NCBI GenBank assembly: GCA_031216915.1
Contig: CM062295.1
Location: 177,644,927 to 177,708,926 of the forward strand
DNA: 64,000 nt
Origin: Pictodentalium vernedei
Taxonomy: Eukaryota > Mollusca > Scaphopoda > Dentaliida > Dentaliidae
Direction of reading: 5' to 3'
Shown in pieces: positions 33,299-44,530 of the stretch. A program made the position numbers and the translations under genes. Under the pieces are notes generated by a model. It was not told the DNA's origin. It was given only the letters and a program-made list of their open reading frames with translations, and did no database searches. Within the stretch, counting starts at the first letter, position 1; each line of letters begins with the position of its first letter.

Positions 33299-34737
33299 TT
33301 TATGCATTATGTCTATACAAAGTTTCCCGAAGGAGACCCCTGGACCAACACCAATGGAAGACAAACTCTTCTCCGGTCCAATATGTTTGCGATTATTTAA
33401 AACTTGGATCACAAGGCCATAATATAGTTTTTGGAGTGGTACGTCATGATGCCACAACATAATTCTTTAGTGTGGCATCAGAACGTATCACCCAAACAAT
33501 TGTATTACGGCATTAGGATCGAAACTTGGACTAGTTTGTGCTTTACTGTTGGCCCCATATCGTGCGTGTTATTTCCCCTATCGCCAACTCTCACCTGCCC
33601 GAGCTCTCGGGGTGGACGTCCTGGCACATGCCGATATGGGTTGGGGTACCCCCATTTCCTGTTCAGGAAAGAAAAATTTCAGTCAAGAGGGGAAAGGGCA
33701 GGTAGTTGGAAACCACGGGAAGTGACACAGTGCTTGTTTACTGTAGCACACGAACTTTTTTACTGGTAAAATAGGACCCTGTAACCAATGTTTGGGGTGG
33801 AAGTCTTCTAAAACATCGGTATAAATGATGGGCTGGGCTTGCCTTTATATCCATGTTGGAATGTTGCGCGCATGATTAGCCATTGTGCCGAAATAAATTA
33901 CCTAAAACACCAATAAATAAATGTAAAAAAATAAATACCACCCCCCCCCCCCCCCCCTTTCGTCCCATTCAAGATTCTCTATCCCATTCTCACTGACCGT
34001 CCTCGCTTCGACCCATGGTTGAAGAGACTGGGTGAGAGAGGCTTGGATGGGATAAGAGATTAGAGAGTAGCCACTTCTGAAACTGACTTTCATTCACTAT
34101 TCAGTGTCTTTTTCTCGTCGACTTGGAGCATCCTTTTTTGTGGTATTGCATTCAGTTTGAAAGTAGATTTAATTGTTACCAATCACACTGAAGACATTGA
34201 AGGTATTTTATGAACACGAACAATCTTCCCTGTTCGGTAATTGTCAGCGTGCCGAGTAGCGACGACGTGTTAAAACTTGCATACTATCGCTAGTTCGTTC
34301 AACAAAAGGCTCGAACTCTGGAATAATCAGTCGACCTGGACCAGGGCATTCAATGCCTATGTTTGTTCCATAAATTCGTTCCAAATTAGATATTTCAAGC
34401 TGCTTGCGTACCCCAAAGACAAAAGAGTCGGCTTGCAATGTTATTTTACATCCTGACGCTTTTTTTCATTCGGAAAAAATCACCCGAGGCCACCGCAGTC
34501 AAGTAAGTATCTATGTTCTTGAATACACCCCTCCCCCTTACATGTGGCTCGTATATACGTTGCTCATGACCCTTGTTACCACGTGGCATCTCGGGACAAC
34601 CGTAAAAACCGTCCACCTAGCCATTTCAGATTTTGTAAGTTGGTTTCTAGTGATAATATCTCGAAAGTGGGTCCCAAGTCGGGTTTACCAGGTTAATTCT
34701 CTTGGCGTACTTGCCTTTCGTTTTTCTCAAAATTGCC
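33299..34737. other. Unassigned; SINE tail and C run
   Basis: No gene recognised. A truncated type A SINE tail lies at 33868-33923 (GCATGATTAGCCATTGTGCC...CACCAATAAATAAAT). A run of 17 C follows at 33941-33957. Confidence 0.55.
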
Positions 34738-34982
34738 TTAACCCTTCACCCAACGAATAGTCTCCATCCGCCTGCGTAATATGCAAATTCAGCAGTTGAA
34801 AAAATATTATTTTTCAAAATATTTCAACAAAACCATATCATGTGACCCCTCGTTGGAACGAGCTGAGCTCGTTCCAACGAGGGATCACACGATATGATTT
34901 TGTAAATTTTTTGGAAAAATTTAAAAAAAATTATATTTAAAATAATAAATTTTGATATCGTCTCCGTTGGGTAAAGGGTTAA
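34738..34982. mobile_element. piggyBac-type MITE, copy 3
   Basis: TTAA at 34738-34741 and 34979-34982, ends CCCTTCACCCAACG and CGTTGGGTAAAGGG. The central palindrome is CGTTGGAACGAGCTGAGCTC and onward, within arms AAACCATATCATGTGACC. Together with copy 4 this forms a second arm type. Confidence 0.85.
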
Positions 34983-35614
34983 AGAAACAATAAGCCGCGG
35001 ATTTAAAAAAATAAGTTGACCATTTGACAAAGCCACAATGTTCGTATCCGAATGTTTCATATATTATTCGTATGGACACGTTCGTATCGATTAAATAAAT
35101 TTATTTGAAGCAGAGAATTTACAACTGGCTTTTTCGAAAAATAATGCCACAGTTTTTCATTCCGATATTGTCACCCAATCACTCACGGAAATTTACGGCG
35201 CAGAGCAGTTTTCCATATTCGTCGAAATTAGGTTTCACGGAAAGACAAATGTGAAGTTTGTATACACTTGCTTCTGTTTATAGCGTATCCGTCCATGAAA
35301 ACAATCTCGGTTTACCATTGCAGATACTCGTTTTGTACGTTTTATGGAAGCATAACTGTGCTCCGTTTAAAATATTGCGAAGTTTTTAATCTGTTAATGC
35401 CAAGTTAGTGCTAAAATAATGCCTGGTTGTTGCTCGTAGAGATCAAATATTCGAGATGCAGCTGAGGGATTCAATTATCTCCTCGTGTATCAGAAATAAA
35501 AACACTCCGTTTTCTTTTCATATCCCATAACTTCCGGAAAATTCATTTTTTTATCTTTGCAGTGTCGTATCTTATGGAAATTCGTCTGCACGAACGTTTT
35601 TTAATCACAGATTT
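34983..35614. other. No recognised feature
   Basis: No coding similarity or repeat structure recognised. Confidence 0.5.
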
Positions 35615-36790
35615 AAGGTCTCTGTTACCCCAAATTTCAACACAGCCAAAACACACAATTGAAACATTTCGAATGTTGATGTTTCATATCTGTTGGATTT
35701 CGGCTATTGGTTAACACATCAATGATAAATGAAGAGACCAGGAAGTGATTTTGAAGAGAAAAAATGACTTTTAATTATCGAATTTTAAAAAATAGCTACA
35801 GCTGAATATGTGGGAAATATCACTGAAATCGTTAAATCAAAATATTCAGTGAACATCCATCTAGTGGCAATTACCAATTAAATAATTTTAAAACCCCAGA
35901 AAAGTATTTTAAAATTGGCACAGAAAATGGTAAATTATCTACATGTTTTTTTTAAAAAGATACAGAAGGACATTCTTTAAAATCCCAAGAAACCCAACCA
36001 ATACACATGTACACATGCACACACAGAGTCATTGTAACTGGTCAGTGTGTCCAAACAATAACAAGCGTGCATGATTACAGTAGAACTGATTAACACTTGA
36101 TACTCAGTGATGGAGAGGAGTTTTCCTTCCAAACATGAAAAATCTAATTATCCAACAGCGGTTATAATTTTTTCACCTCTCACTCAGTACCACTCATGCA
36201 AAATTGATTATCCTTCTTTTTTTTTTTTGTTTTCAAAAGATAACTGATTTAGAACTAACAAGTGAAGTTCAATTTAACAGTTACATTCATGACAAGCTTT
36301 TCTCATTTCATATTGAATGTTCTCTCTCCCCCTTCTACCTACGTCTGAATTAAGACAAAATATTCTCAAAAAAATTAGTATTTCAATTACAACTGTACCA
36401 TTTTTTTTTAATTTAGGAGGTTCTGCTTTGGGCATTTGTTTACAGTGAAACAAAACATATAATTTGCTCCTGTCATTTTTAAAATTCTTTAACATATTTT
36501 TTAAAATTAATTGGTTGGTAATGGCCACTAGATGGATGTCACTAAATATTATGGTTTAGCCTTTTCAGTGATATTTTCCCAAGTATTCAGCTGTAGCTGT
36601 TTTCTTCAATTTGAAGGATTAAAAGTCATTTTTTCACTTCAAAATCCATTTTTGGTCTTTTCATTTATCATTGGTGTGTTAATCAACTAGCCGTGATCAA
36701 ACAGATATGAAATATCATCATCCGAAACGTTTCAATTGCGTGTTTTTGGCACTGTGCTCTTTGGTTGAAAATTTGGGTAACATAGTCCTT
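35615..36790. mobile_element. Older foldback element, arms about 390 bp
   Basis: 35615-36000 and 36400-36790 pair as diverged inverted arms, roughly 75-80% alike. Matching landmarks are GTTACCC...AAATTTCAAC, AATTGAAACATTTCG, GATAAATGAA and GCTACAGCTGAATA. The middle is AT-rich and non-coding. No clear target duplication. Confidence 0.75.
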
Positions 36791-37170
36791 AAGGAATTTC
36801 TTGTTCCTTCTGACGCCTAACACTCTGCACACAGCGGTTTTATCATGCTCTTTCACATACAAGCAATATCCGAGAGTTCAAATTAACGGACTATTGTCCC
36901 TTTCCACGCAGTAGTCCGATAAATTAAGTACTTGCCATCAACACCGTAAAGAGACTACTAAGCGAATAATTTTCAGATTCCAACACAGCTTTCTGAATGC
37001 CTTTCAAATTTCGTTCACAGTTTTTCAGCGACAAGATTTTACCATTTTCTCAAGACACCAAACATCATTATTCCGGACGTGTCATCACGCTGTGAGGAGA
37101 ACCGTATAAAGAATTTTTCAAATTTCGTGCATGGCATTTTGTTATTCCCCTTCAGTGTTTTTCAGATAGA
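36791..37170. other. No recognised feature
   Basis: No repeat or coding similarity recognised. Confidence 0.5.
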
Positions 37171-37935
37171 TTTTTTTTTTTGAGATCTCGACATAATATC
37201 TCGAGATCTCGACATACCTAACTCGAGATCTCGACGTGAGATTCGAAATCTTGACGTTACATCTCAAGATCTTGACATGGGTATCGCGACATCTCGACAT
37301 AATACCTCGAGATAATTATAGATCTCGAAATATTATGCCGAGATCTCGAGATATTACTTCGATATGTAGAGACAAGTATGTTGAGGTACGTATGTCGAGG
37401 GGCGCGGCGGCGTCGCGGTAACCGGTTTTCGTCAGATCACCGAAGTTAAGCAACGTCGAGCGCGGTTAGTAGTTGGATGGGTGACCATTTCAGCGACTGA
37501 TTCGTGCTCCTGCGTTGTGTCCTTGGGCAAGGCACTTAACCCCGATTGCCTACATAGGGACACGATGACGCTGTGTACTAAGGCGTACTGCACGTCTATG
37601 GTGCGCATGTCTTCAACCAATCTAACCCTGCATGTGCCGCAGTGTGCCGCGGTGCAGAGTTACGATGTTGGAGAGCTGACAGCTGCTCGTCGTTGCTCGG
37701 TGGTTCTCTCTGGGTACTCCGGCTTCCTCCACCCGTAAAACTGTCACCGACATGATATGACCCTGGCTGTTAATGTATTGTTAAACCCTAATAAAAAAAC
37801 GTATGTCGAGATCTCGCGACACGTATGTAGAGATCTTGAGATACGTATGTCGAGATCTCGAGAGACGTTATCTCGACATATTATGTCGAAATCCCGAGAT
37901 ACGTATGTGAAGATATTATGTCGAGATAAAGAAAT
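37171..37935. repeat. Palindromic CGAGATCTCGACATA minisatellite, split by a SINE
   Basis: Blocks of GAGATCTCGACATA with AATATCTC and ACGTATGT linkers fill 37180-37399 and 37799-37930. The unit is itself palindromic (TCGAGATCTCGA), so orientation switches along the array. The 5S-SINE sits in the middle. Confidence 0.85.
37400..37798 (+). mobile_element. 5S-rRNA-headed SINE (SINE3-type), tail type B
   Basis: The head matches the 3' half of 5S rRNA: GTCAGATCACCGAAGTTAAGC, then GCGGTTAGTAGTTGGATGGG and TGACC, covering the internal pol III promoter. The body (GCGTTGTGTCCTTGGGCAAG and onward) equals that of the tRNA-headed SINEs. The tail is ATGACCCTGGCTGTTAATG then TTAAACCCTAATAAAAAA. ACGTATGTCGAG borders it on both sides (37388-37399, 37799-37810), a probable 12-bp duplication, though the host minisatellite also contains this string. 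Confidence 0.85.
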
Positions 37936-38880
37936 TTGAATGTCCAAAATCAGCCATAGCATGAATGAGATGCGATCAATGAATAAATCATTCTCTCTAA
38001 TTCCACACCTATCTTTGAGATCATTGTATCATACTTGAGTTCGGTAGAAAGGCAGCCCCTTCTCCAACCCCCTTGTCTTTTTCGCAGAGTTACCTTCCTT
38101 AAATCTTTCTTGAGTTTTTTGTTCCATAATATGCATCCAGCTGAGTAGTATGTAATGTGGTTTTCACCCTTCATTGAGGGATTTTTTCATGCCCTCAAAA
38201 AAAATGAGGTTAAGATGGATAGTAAATTAGACCTCATTGAGGGATTTTCTCATGGCCCTCGTGGCCTCATACGACAAAAAGGGATTCTCCAGAAAATATC
38301 CTCGATAGGTATCCTCAAAAAATACAATATCAAGCCATAGGTATCCTCAAATACCGAAATGAGGATAAGGTGGATAGTAAATTAGGCCTCACTGAGGGAT
38401 TTTTTCATGGCCTCAAACGAAATGTGCGAATCACTCGAACGAGCAATTGCTCGATAGCTTATTTGCTCGGTGGGATTCGAGTAGTTCGAGCAATGACTTA
38501 TCAGTAACTGCTAAATAGATTCTTGGCTTTAGGAATGATATAGGCGTTCATGGAGGTTGCCTATCAGATGGCTATAATCCAAAGAGGCCTCTCAGTACTA
38601 TAACACTACTTGCTACTGTTATAAGCCATGGTATGGCGGTCTTACAAAGGATTCTGGGGGAAATCCTAACTAGAAAAACCACTCTGGTTCAATCGAATTT
38701 ACCACCGGGTCCCTCGGTATCATAGCACTACGTGCTAAGCCAATAAAATGGGGAATCCGCAGTAAATACAGTCGTTTTGGGTGATTTGGGGGAGATTGTC
38801 GGGTTTATTTTGGTAATTCTACGAATCAGGAAATTACTCTTGTACAAAGGAACATACCCCTGTCTTGTAGTAAGCCTTTG
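37936..38880. repeat. GAGGGATTTT and GGTATCCTC repeats, otherwise unassigned
   Basis: CATTGAGGGATTTTxTCATG occurs near 38172, 38237 and 38390. AATGAGGxTAAGxTGGATAG occurs at about 38203 and 38358. GGTATCCTCAAAxA repeats at 38308-38355 link it to the 14.4 and 15.9 kb loci. 38775-38850 resembles 16340-16410. Confidence 0.6.
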
Positions 38881-39105
38881 GGTCACATAGCACCATGTGC
38901 TACCAAATAAACCAAGATGGCGGCCTCCAGTATACAGAATGGCCGACGGAAACACGTATCACCGTAACAACATGCGCTGCGCATGCGCCCTAACACCACG
39001 TATCACTATGGGGATGACGTCAGAAAATGGCCGCTCACGTGGGTTACCATGACAACACAACATGGTGTCACTGGGTCACGTGACATGACGTCACTTCCGG
39101 GGTCC
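38881..39105. repeat. Dispersed repeat with regulatory-like motifs, copy 3
   Basis: CCAAGATGGCGGCC (38912-38925, YY1-like), TGACGTCA (39015-39022 and 39086-39093, CRE-like), GTTACCATGACAAC (39043-39056, RFX X-box-like) and GTCACGTGAC (39075-39084, E-box-like). Aligns with copy 1 at 17826-18005. The LTR element begins about 100 bases later. Confidence 0.65.
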
Positions 39106-39202
39106 TGTCAATGTGGGTTGAAAACCACATTACATACTACTCAGCTGTCATCATGCTAAAGAGAAACCCGTCCATAGAATGCTTCTTAAATTTTATATAT
39201 AT

Positions 39203-39542
39203 TGTCACCGGCCGAGTACACACCTCTCATTCAGGCCTCACAGTTCACCCAGAAGAACTCTGTACTTAACTACAGACTACTGTTTTATTAAACCTTCCTC
39301 ATTCACAATATATATTACACTACTCTTTTACATATCTGTCTTTTTTCTAACCCAAGTCCAGCATATGCTTCCCGCCCAATATGTCAGGAAGACATTTGTC
39401 AATCTGTCATTCTGATACCAGCAAAGCATTTATCCCCCCACAGAGTGCAAGTTCATTTTATATCTGTGATTCAACACTAGAAGTCAGGTTAAACTTTCTG
39501 GTGGAATGTTTGCTATATTGGCTGGAATGACGCCCTGCAACA
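39203..39542 (-). repeat. 3' LTR of the Gmr1-like element
   Basis: Plus-strand tip TGTCACCGGCC and far tip GCCCTGCAACA, so the LTR reads TG...CA on either strand. It matches 45420-45721 with about 3% substitutions plus two or three indels (340 versus 302 bases). The bases just outside the element are TATAT here and TATGT at the other end, an imperfect 5-bp duplication. Confidence 0.95.
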
Positions 39543-39558
39543 CACCCTTTCCCTTCAG
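39543..39558 (-). promoter_or_regulatory. Polypurine tract
   Basis: The minus strand reads GAAGGGAAAGGGTG directly before the 3' LTR, where the plus-strand primer is expected. Confidence 0.8.
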
Positions 39559-40240
39559 AGTTTAAAACACAGTGTTTTAATCAATTAGTACTAATCTTAC
39601 TTGGATGATTAATAAATCCAAAGTTTGAAGTAATCCATATCCCGTTTAACACTGATGCTCCCAATAACAAACAGTGAGATGAATCTGAATGTATAACATA
39701 ATAATTCCAAGATAATGTGAAGATTAATATCTCCACTGAAACTCTTGCACTCTGTTATTTCTTTTCCATACCGAAGACTAGTTCCTGATTCTTTAGTCTC
39801 CGTATTAAGTAGGTCATTATGTAACCCAAACACAGTGTACGTACAAATCAACCACCTTTCTGCTTTCTGCTCCTGCAGTCTCTGAGTTAAGTAAGGTGAT
39901 AACATCTGGTCAGGAATACAGTTCATTTATAAAACAACCGTACAGTGACAAACAGTTTCTGCTCCGGCAGTCTATGGAATAAGCTAAGCAATAATATAAA
40001 ATCCAAAATCAAACACAGTTTTAGCAACCGCATAATAATGGGTGTTTCTGTTCCTGCAGTCTCTGGGTTAAGTTGAGTGACATAAATCAAAATGATAACA
40101 CTGTTTACAAAAACCACGTTATAATGAGTGTTTTCTGCTCCCGCAGTCTTTATGGTAGGAAAAAACACAGTCTATTCACAACACGGCTATAGTTTGACAA
40201 ATGGCCTCTGCTCCTGCAGTCCACATGTCACAAGTCACAT
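39559..40240. other. 3' non-coding part of the LTR element
   Basis: Between the RNase H stop codon and the polypurine tract. GCTCCTGCAGTCT-type motifs repeat near 39868, 39958, 40048, 40135 and 40208 (about every 70-90 bases), a degenerate tandem repeat. No further domain is coded. Confidence 0.65.
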
Positions 40241-41535
40241 TTACTGACATGTTCGTGAAAGGCTGTCAGCATTCTTATTCAATCTTCCCGGAACAAAGTC
40301 AATCATGAAGGAATATGGTTGAAGAGCCAAACTCCATCTCACAAGCCTGGCATTAGAGTCTTTCATCTGGTTGAGCCACTTCAAGGGGTTGTGATCTGAT
40401 CTTACAAAGAACTCTTTTCCATGCAGGTACACATGAAAGGTCTCTATACTCCACTTCAAGGCCAGACATTCTTTCTCTATTGTTGCATAGTTACACTCGC
40501 GTGGCAACAGTTTTCTACTTATGTCTGCAATAGGATGTTCATCTCCATCATCACTCCTCTGACTGAGTACAGCTCTGAAACCTGTCTCCGACGCGTCGCA
40601 CTGCAATATGAAGCTCCTTGGGAAATCTGGATTTCTCAGAACAGGACTGCTTGTCAATGTCAGTTTTACTTTACTGAATACGGCCTCTAATGCTTCGTTC
40701 CACTTAATAGCTCCTGGCTGTCGCTTTTTGGTTGCGTCAGTGAGGGACGCGGCTATCTGAGAAAAAATTCGAATGAATTTACGATAATAGCCTGTCAACC
40801 CAAGAAATGATCTCATCTGCTTCTTAGTCTGTGGTCTCGGATATTCCTGTACGGCTTTGACCTTCAGTTCATCCGGACGCACTAACCCTTCTCCAACAAC
40901 ATAGCCCAGATATACCACCTCTTTGGCAGCAAACTTACATTTCAAAGAATTTGCCGTTAACCCCGAATTTCTTAACTGCACAAGTACTTTTTCAAGGTGT
41001 CTTAAGTGTTCATCCCAGGTTTCCGAGAAGACTACTAAATCGTCGATTTTACTTGATGAAAATCCCTCCATACCTTCCAGGACCATATCTATCATTCTCT
41101 GAGAATTTGCGCCAGCTCCGTGCAAACCGGAGGGCATGACCACAAACTCGTAAAGTCCGAACGGTGTGGTGAAAGCAGTCTTTGCAATTGATGCTTCTGA
41201 CAGTGGAATTTGTCAATATCCTTTACATAAATCCAGTTTGGATATATACTTCGCTTTGCCTAGTTTATCTAGGATGTCATCGATCCGAGGCATTGGGTAG
41301 GCATCAAATTTTGACATACTGTTCAACTTTCTATAGTCCACGCAAAATCTAACATTATTATCAGGTTTTGACACAAGTACAATCGGGGAGCTCCACTCAC
41401 TTCTGGAGGGTCTGATCAGTCCCATATCCAACATGTCCTTTAATTCACGCTGTTCCATTTCCTTGTTGTACTCTGGGAGTCTGTATGGCCGCTGGCGAAT
41501 CAGTGTAGCATTTTCAGTGTTAATTTCATGATGAA
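40241..41535 (-). pseudogene. pol: Reverse transcriptase and RNase H of Gmr1-like Ty3/gypsy element
   Basis: RT part 41458-41213: RFCVDYRKLN, DAYPMPRIDDILD and ISKLDLCKGY are Ty3/gypsy motifs. A TGA at 41215-41213 replaces the usual tryptophan codon after KGY, and the frame then continues. In the 300-codon remainder the catalytic box reads KIDDLVVFS instead of the usual Y(I/V)DD. Connection motifs are LGLTGYYRKFI and RNase H FILQCDASETG (Asp183) with RSDHNPLKWL. The frame ends right after the NADSLSR tether, where ordinary gypsy elements go on to integrase; here there is a stop. Order and the lost active-site residue mark this as a dead copy of an unusual element. Confidence 0.9.
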
Positions 41536-42327
41536 CTAGAGATGTTCGTCCCGGTTTGTCATTGATAACATCCCAAAATTTGCCAGCAGATTCAACAATT
41601 CGTCCTTCTGACTAGATGCTAATCTGTCACCTAGTTTCAAGTCATCCTTCTTCATCTCTCGGGGATTCAAACAGGCGCTTGGGATGTCACTGTCAGTTTT
41701 GCCATCATTCCAAAATAGAAGTGTCGATACTTCAGCCCATTTACGCAGCATATTGACGTGATAAGTCTTGCATTTTCTGCTTGAGAATTCAATTTCGTAG
41801 TCAACTTCCCCAATTCTACGTTTCATGGGGAAAGGTCCTTTCCACTGCGACTGTAGTTTGTTCTTAGTCGACGGCAGTAGGACAAGAACTTTGTCCCCAA
41901 GTTGAAATTCTCCAGTGTGAGCATTCTTGTTGTAGCATGTTTTAACTTTCGCCTGGCATTTTTGCATGTTAAGCCGAACCATTTCAGTCATTCGGTGAAG
42001 CCGGTCTCTCAGGTTTAAGACATATGATATGACATTTTCATGCATCTTGGAGCTTCCTTCCCAGGTCTCCTTCATTAAATCCAGTGGACCTCGTACTTTA
42101 CGCACATACAATAGTTCAAATGGGGAGAATACTGTAGACTTCTGTGGAACCTCTCAGTATGCAAATAGCAGGTATGGCAGCAACCTGTCCCAGTTACCGG
42201 ATCATCTTTCACAAATTTCTTCAGCATAGACTTCAGAGTTCCATTAAATCTCTCTACCAGACCGTCAGTTTGTGGATGGTACGGCTCGTCCTGATGGGTC
42301 GTACTTTCAGCATGCGAAATAGTTCTG

Positions 42328-42383
42328 CTAGCAATCTTGAAAGGAAATTTGTCCCCTAGCAATCTTGAAAGGAAATTTGCCCC
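42328..42383. repeat. 28-bp tandem duplication in integrase
   Basis: CTAGCAATCTTGAAAGGAAA starts at 42328 and again at 42356, with one mismatch (TTTGTCCC / TTTGCCCC). Not a multiple of 3, so it shifts the frame. Confidence 0.9.
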
Positions 42384-42558
42384 CGATCTGTCAGTATTTC
42401 CTCTGGTACTCCAACTCGAGTAAATATCTTGATGAGCTCTTCTGCAATATGTTCTGCATCAATCAATTTCAGCGGGACAGCTTCAGGGTACCGTGTCACG
42501 TAATCACACATGACCAGAATATACCTAAATCCTGATTTACTTCTTTCAAGTGGTCCAA

Positions 42559-42710
42559 CAACATCCATTGCAATTCTCTTGAATGGTACGTCTACCAATA
42601 GCATGGGCATGGGCACTAGTTTCGCTCTCTCATGCAACATCCATTGCAATTCTCTTGAATGGTACGTCTACCAATGGCATGAGCATGGGCACTAGTTTCG
42701 CTCTCTCATG
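42559..42710. repeat. 76-bp tandem duplication in integrase
   Basis: CAACATCCATTGCAATTCTC starts at 42559 and 42635, ending CGCTCTCTCATG each time. Two mismatches (AATAGCATGGG / AATGGCATGAG). 76 is not a multiple of 3. Confidence 0.95.
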
Positions 42711-43404
42711 CTGCCTTTTTGGAGCCACCTTCTCCAAACAGTAACCCCGAACATCATTGAATATCCCTGGCCAATAAAATCTTTGCAGTAGGCGGTTGAT
42801 AGTTTTTTGCCTGCCGAGATGTCCAGATAATGGGATATCATGAGCAATTTCCAGTGCATATCTGCGACATTCTGAGGGTAAAACAAGTTGCTCAGTAGTC
42901 TCACTGACAATTCCGTTCCTCGGATGCCAAATCCTGTACAGCAACCCATCTCTTTCTGAAAATTGTTGTCCTTCAGGTGGGGTTCTATATCGTCTTATAC
43001 ACTGTCTGATGAGCTTTAGTGACGAGTCTGTCTCCGGCAGTGCTTTAAATCGATCTTTTGTAATCCCAAGATCATTGTAAGTTGAACTCCCGCCTGCATC
43101 GTCTCTCCCACACTGAGCAGAATTTCCTGACAGCTGTGCGTTGTGCACTTTTTTGCAACTTTTCCCACATTTCCTGCTATCATCTAATAATTCATCTGCA
43201 AATGGAAAGGTTTTGTAAAAGTCTCCACTCTCTGTAAACCCTGTCTTAGGCACTGCTCCATTCATGTCGTTTGCTAATTTGAAAGCCTCTTGGTGCCCTT
43301 AGTCGCTGGGCTCCAGTCTCAACAAGAAAGTTATCTTCTTCTTGCTTTGACAGTCCAATTAAACTATCCGTATCTCTTCCAAGCAAGACAAGTCGTGGAA
43401 GATT

Positions 43405-43761
43405 CTACGACACCCCAGCCTTGACTTTGCAAATCTTGCCATTTACATTAATTTCCACCACACAAGTTGGATATTCCACAACATCTCCATGTGCACATTT
43501 TACTGCAAGTCTCTCCAAATGATTGATTCTTTTTGCGGGAACTAAAGTCCTGTGAACCATAGTCCTAGCAGCACCAGTGTCGACAAGCATGTCAACTCTC
43601 TTCCCATCAACATGGCCTGTGTAATACATCTCATCCGCCTGAAGACACTTCTCAGATGAACTTCCCTGAACTTCATGCAGCTCGTCCACCATTTCAATAC
43701 GATTCTGTTCGCCAGTAAAGAATGTGTTAGGCCGTTTTATCCCTGGGCAACGCAAAGCCAC
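43405..43761 (-). pseudogene. Aspartic protease region of the LTR element
   Basis: Contains the retroviral-type aspartic protease motif MLVDTGAART (Asp61 of this frame) and a following hydrophobic strand region. The N-terminal MALRCPGIKRP belongs to the end of a second zinc knuckle, so gag and protease were probably read continuously before stops appeared. A second copy of the first two thirds, including DTGAA, lies at 43959-44279 because of the 518-bp tandem duplication. Confidence 0.85.
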
Positions 43762-44530
43762 GTGGCCATAAACCCCAGATTAAAAGCATTTAATATCTCT
43801 AGGCATTTTGCGTTCATTTTCGCTGTTCTCACGTCTCTTGTCGGCATTTGAACTGGTAATTTCTCAATTTACATGTCGCTGCGGGATGTCCAGGTTGTTT
43901 GCACAAATAACATTGCTTCTCTTGAGCTCTAGTGGGTTTCCGCGCAAGAACATAACAGTCAGCGAGAGAGCTTGCTTCCTCCAGTGTAGTAGGCTTCTTC
44001 TCTCTCAGCCATACATTTTACTGCAAGTCTCTCCAAATGATTGATTCTTTTTGCGGGAACTAAAGTCCTGTGAACCATAGTCCTAGCAGCACCAGTGTCG
44101 ACAAGCATGTCAACTCTCTTCCCATCAACATGGCCTGTGTAATACATCTCATCCGCCTGAAGACACTTCTCAGATGAACTTCCCTGAACTTCATGCAGCT
44201 CGTCCACCATTTCAATACGATTCTGTTCGCCAGTAAAGAATGTGTTAGGCCGTTTTATCCCTGGGCAACGCAAAGCCACGTGGCCATAAACCCCAGATTA
44301 AAAGCATTTAATATCTCTAGGCATTTTGCGTTCATTTTCGCTGTTCTCACGTCTCTTGTCGGCATTTGAACTGGTAATTTCTCAATTTACATGTCGCTGC
44401 GGGATGTCCAGGTTGTTTGCACAAATAACATTGCTTCTCTTGAGCTCTAGTGGGTTTCCGCGCAAGAACATAACAGTCAGCGAGAGAGCTTGCTTCCTCC
44501 AGTGTAGTAGGCTTCTTCTCTCTCAGCCAT
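43495..44530. repeat. 518-bp tandem duplication in gag-protease
   Basis: 43495-44012 and 44013-44530 look identical in every line compared. Each holds the end of gag, the zinc knuckles and the protease active site. The LTRs of the same element differ by about 3%, so the duplication is younger than the insertion, or is an assembly artefact. Confidence 0.95.

Larger units (their letters stand above)
41536..43265 (-). pseudogene. pol: Integrase of Gmr1-like element, upstream of RT
   Basis: In three frames: a His/Cys zinc region with HDIPLSGHLGRQKTINRLL and FYWPGIF whose second cysteine pair is degraded; the core with FKRIAMDVVGPLERS, an ILTDRG motif and HPQTDGLVERFNGTLKSML (the D, D, E positions); and a C-terminal GPY/F-like module, LGDKVLVLLP and WKGPFPMKRRIGEVDYEI. 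The 28- and 76-bp tandem duplications cause the frame changes. The C-terminus runs within about 250 bases into the RT N-terminal linker (PGRTSLVHHEINT in another frame). Integrase therefore precedes RT in the polyprotein, as in Ty1/copia and Gmr1-type gypsy elements. Confidence 0.9.

Noticed and set aside
33431-33769. 112-codon open frame on the plus strand
   Set aside because: No recognisable motif, no splice or start context, and repeat-rich surroundings.
37403-37490. Possible 5S rRNA gene
   Set aside because: Only the 3' half of 5S is present and it is fused to the SINE body.
37171-37935. Array resembling a CRISPR-like repeat-spacer pattern
   Set aside because: Spacers are not unique or of fixed length, the units are palindromic minisatellite blocks, and the genome is clearly animal.
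43959-44279. Second protease gene in the LTR element
   Set aside because: It is the duplicated half of the 518-bp tandem repeat, not an independent gene.
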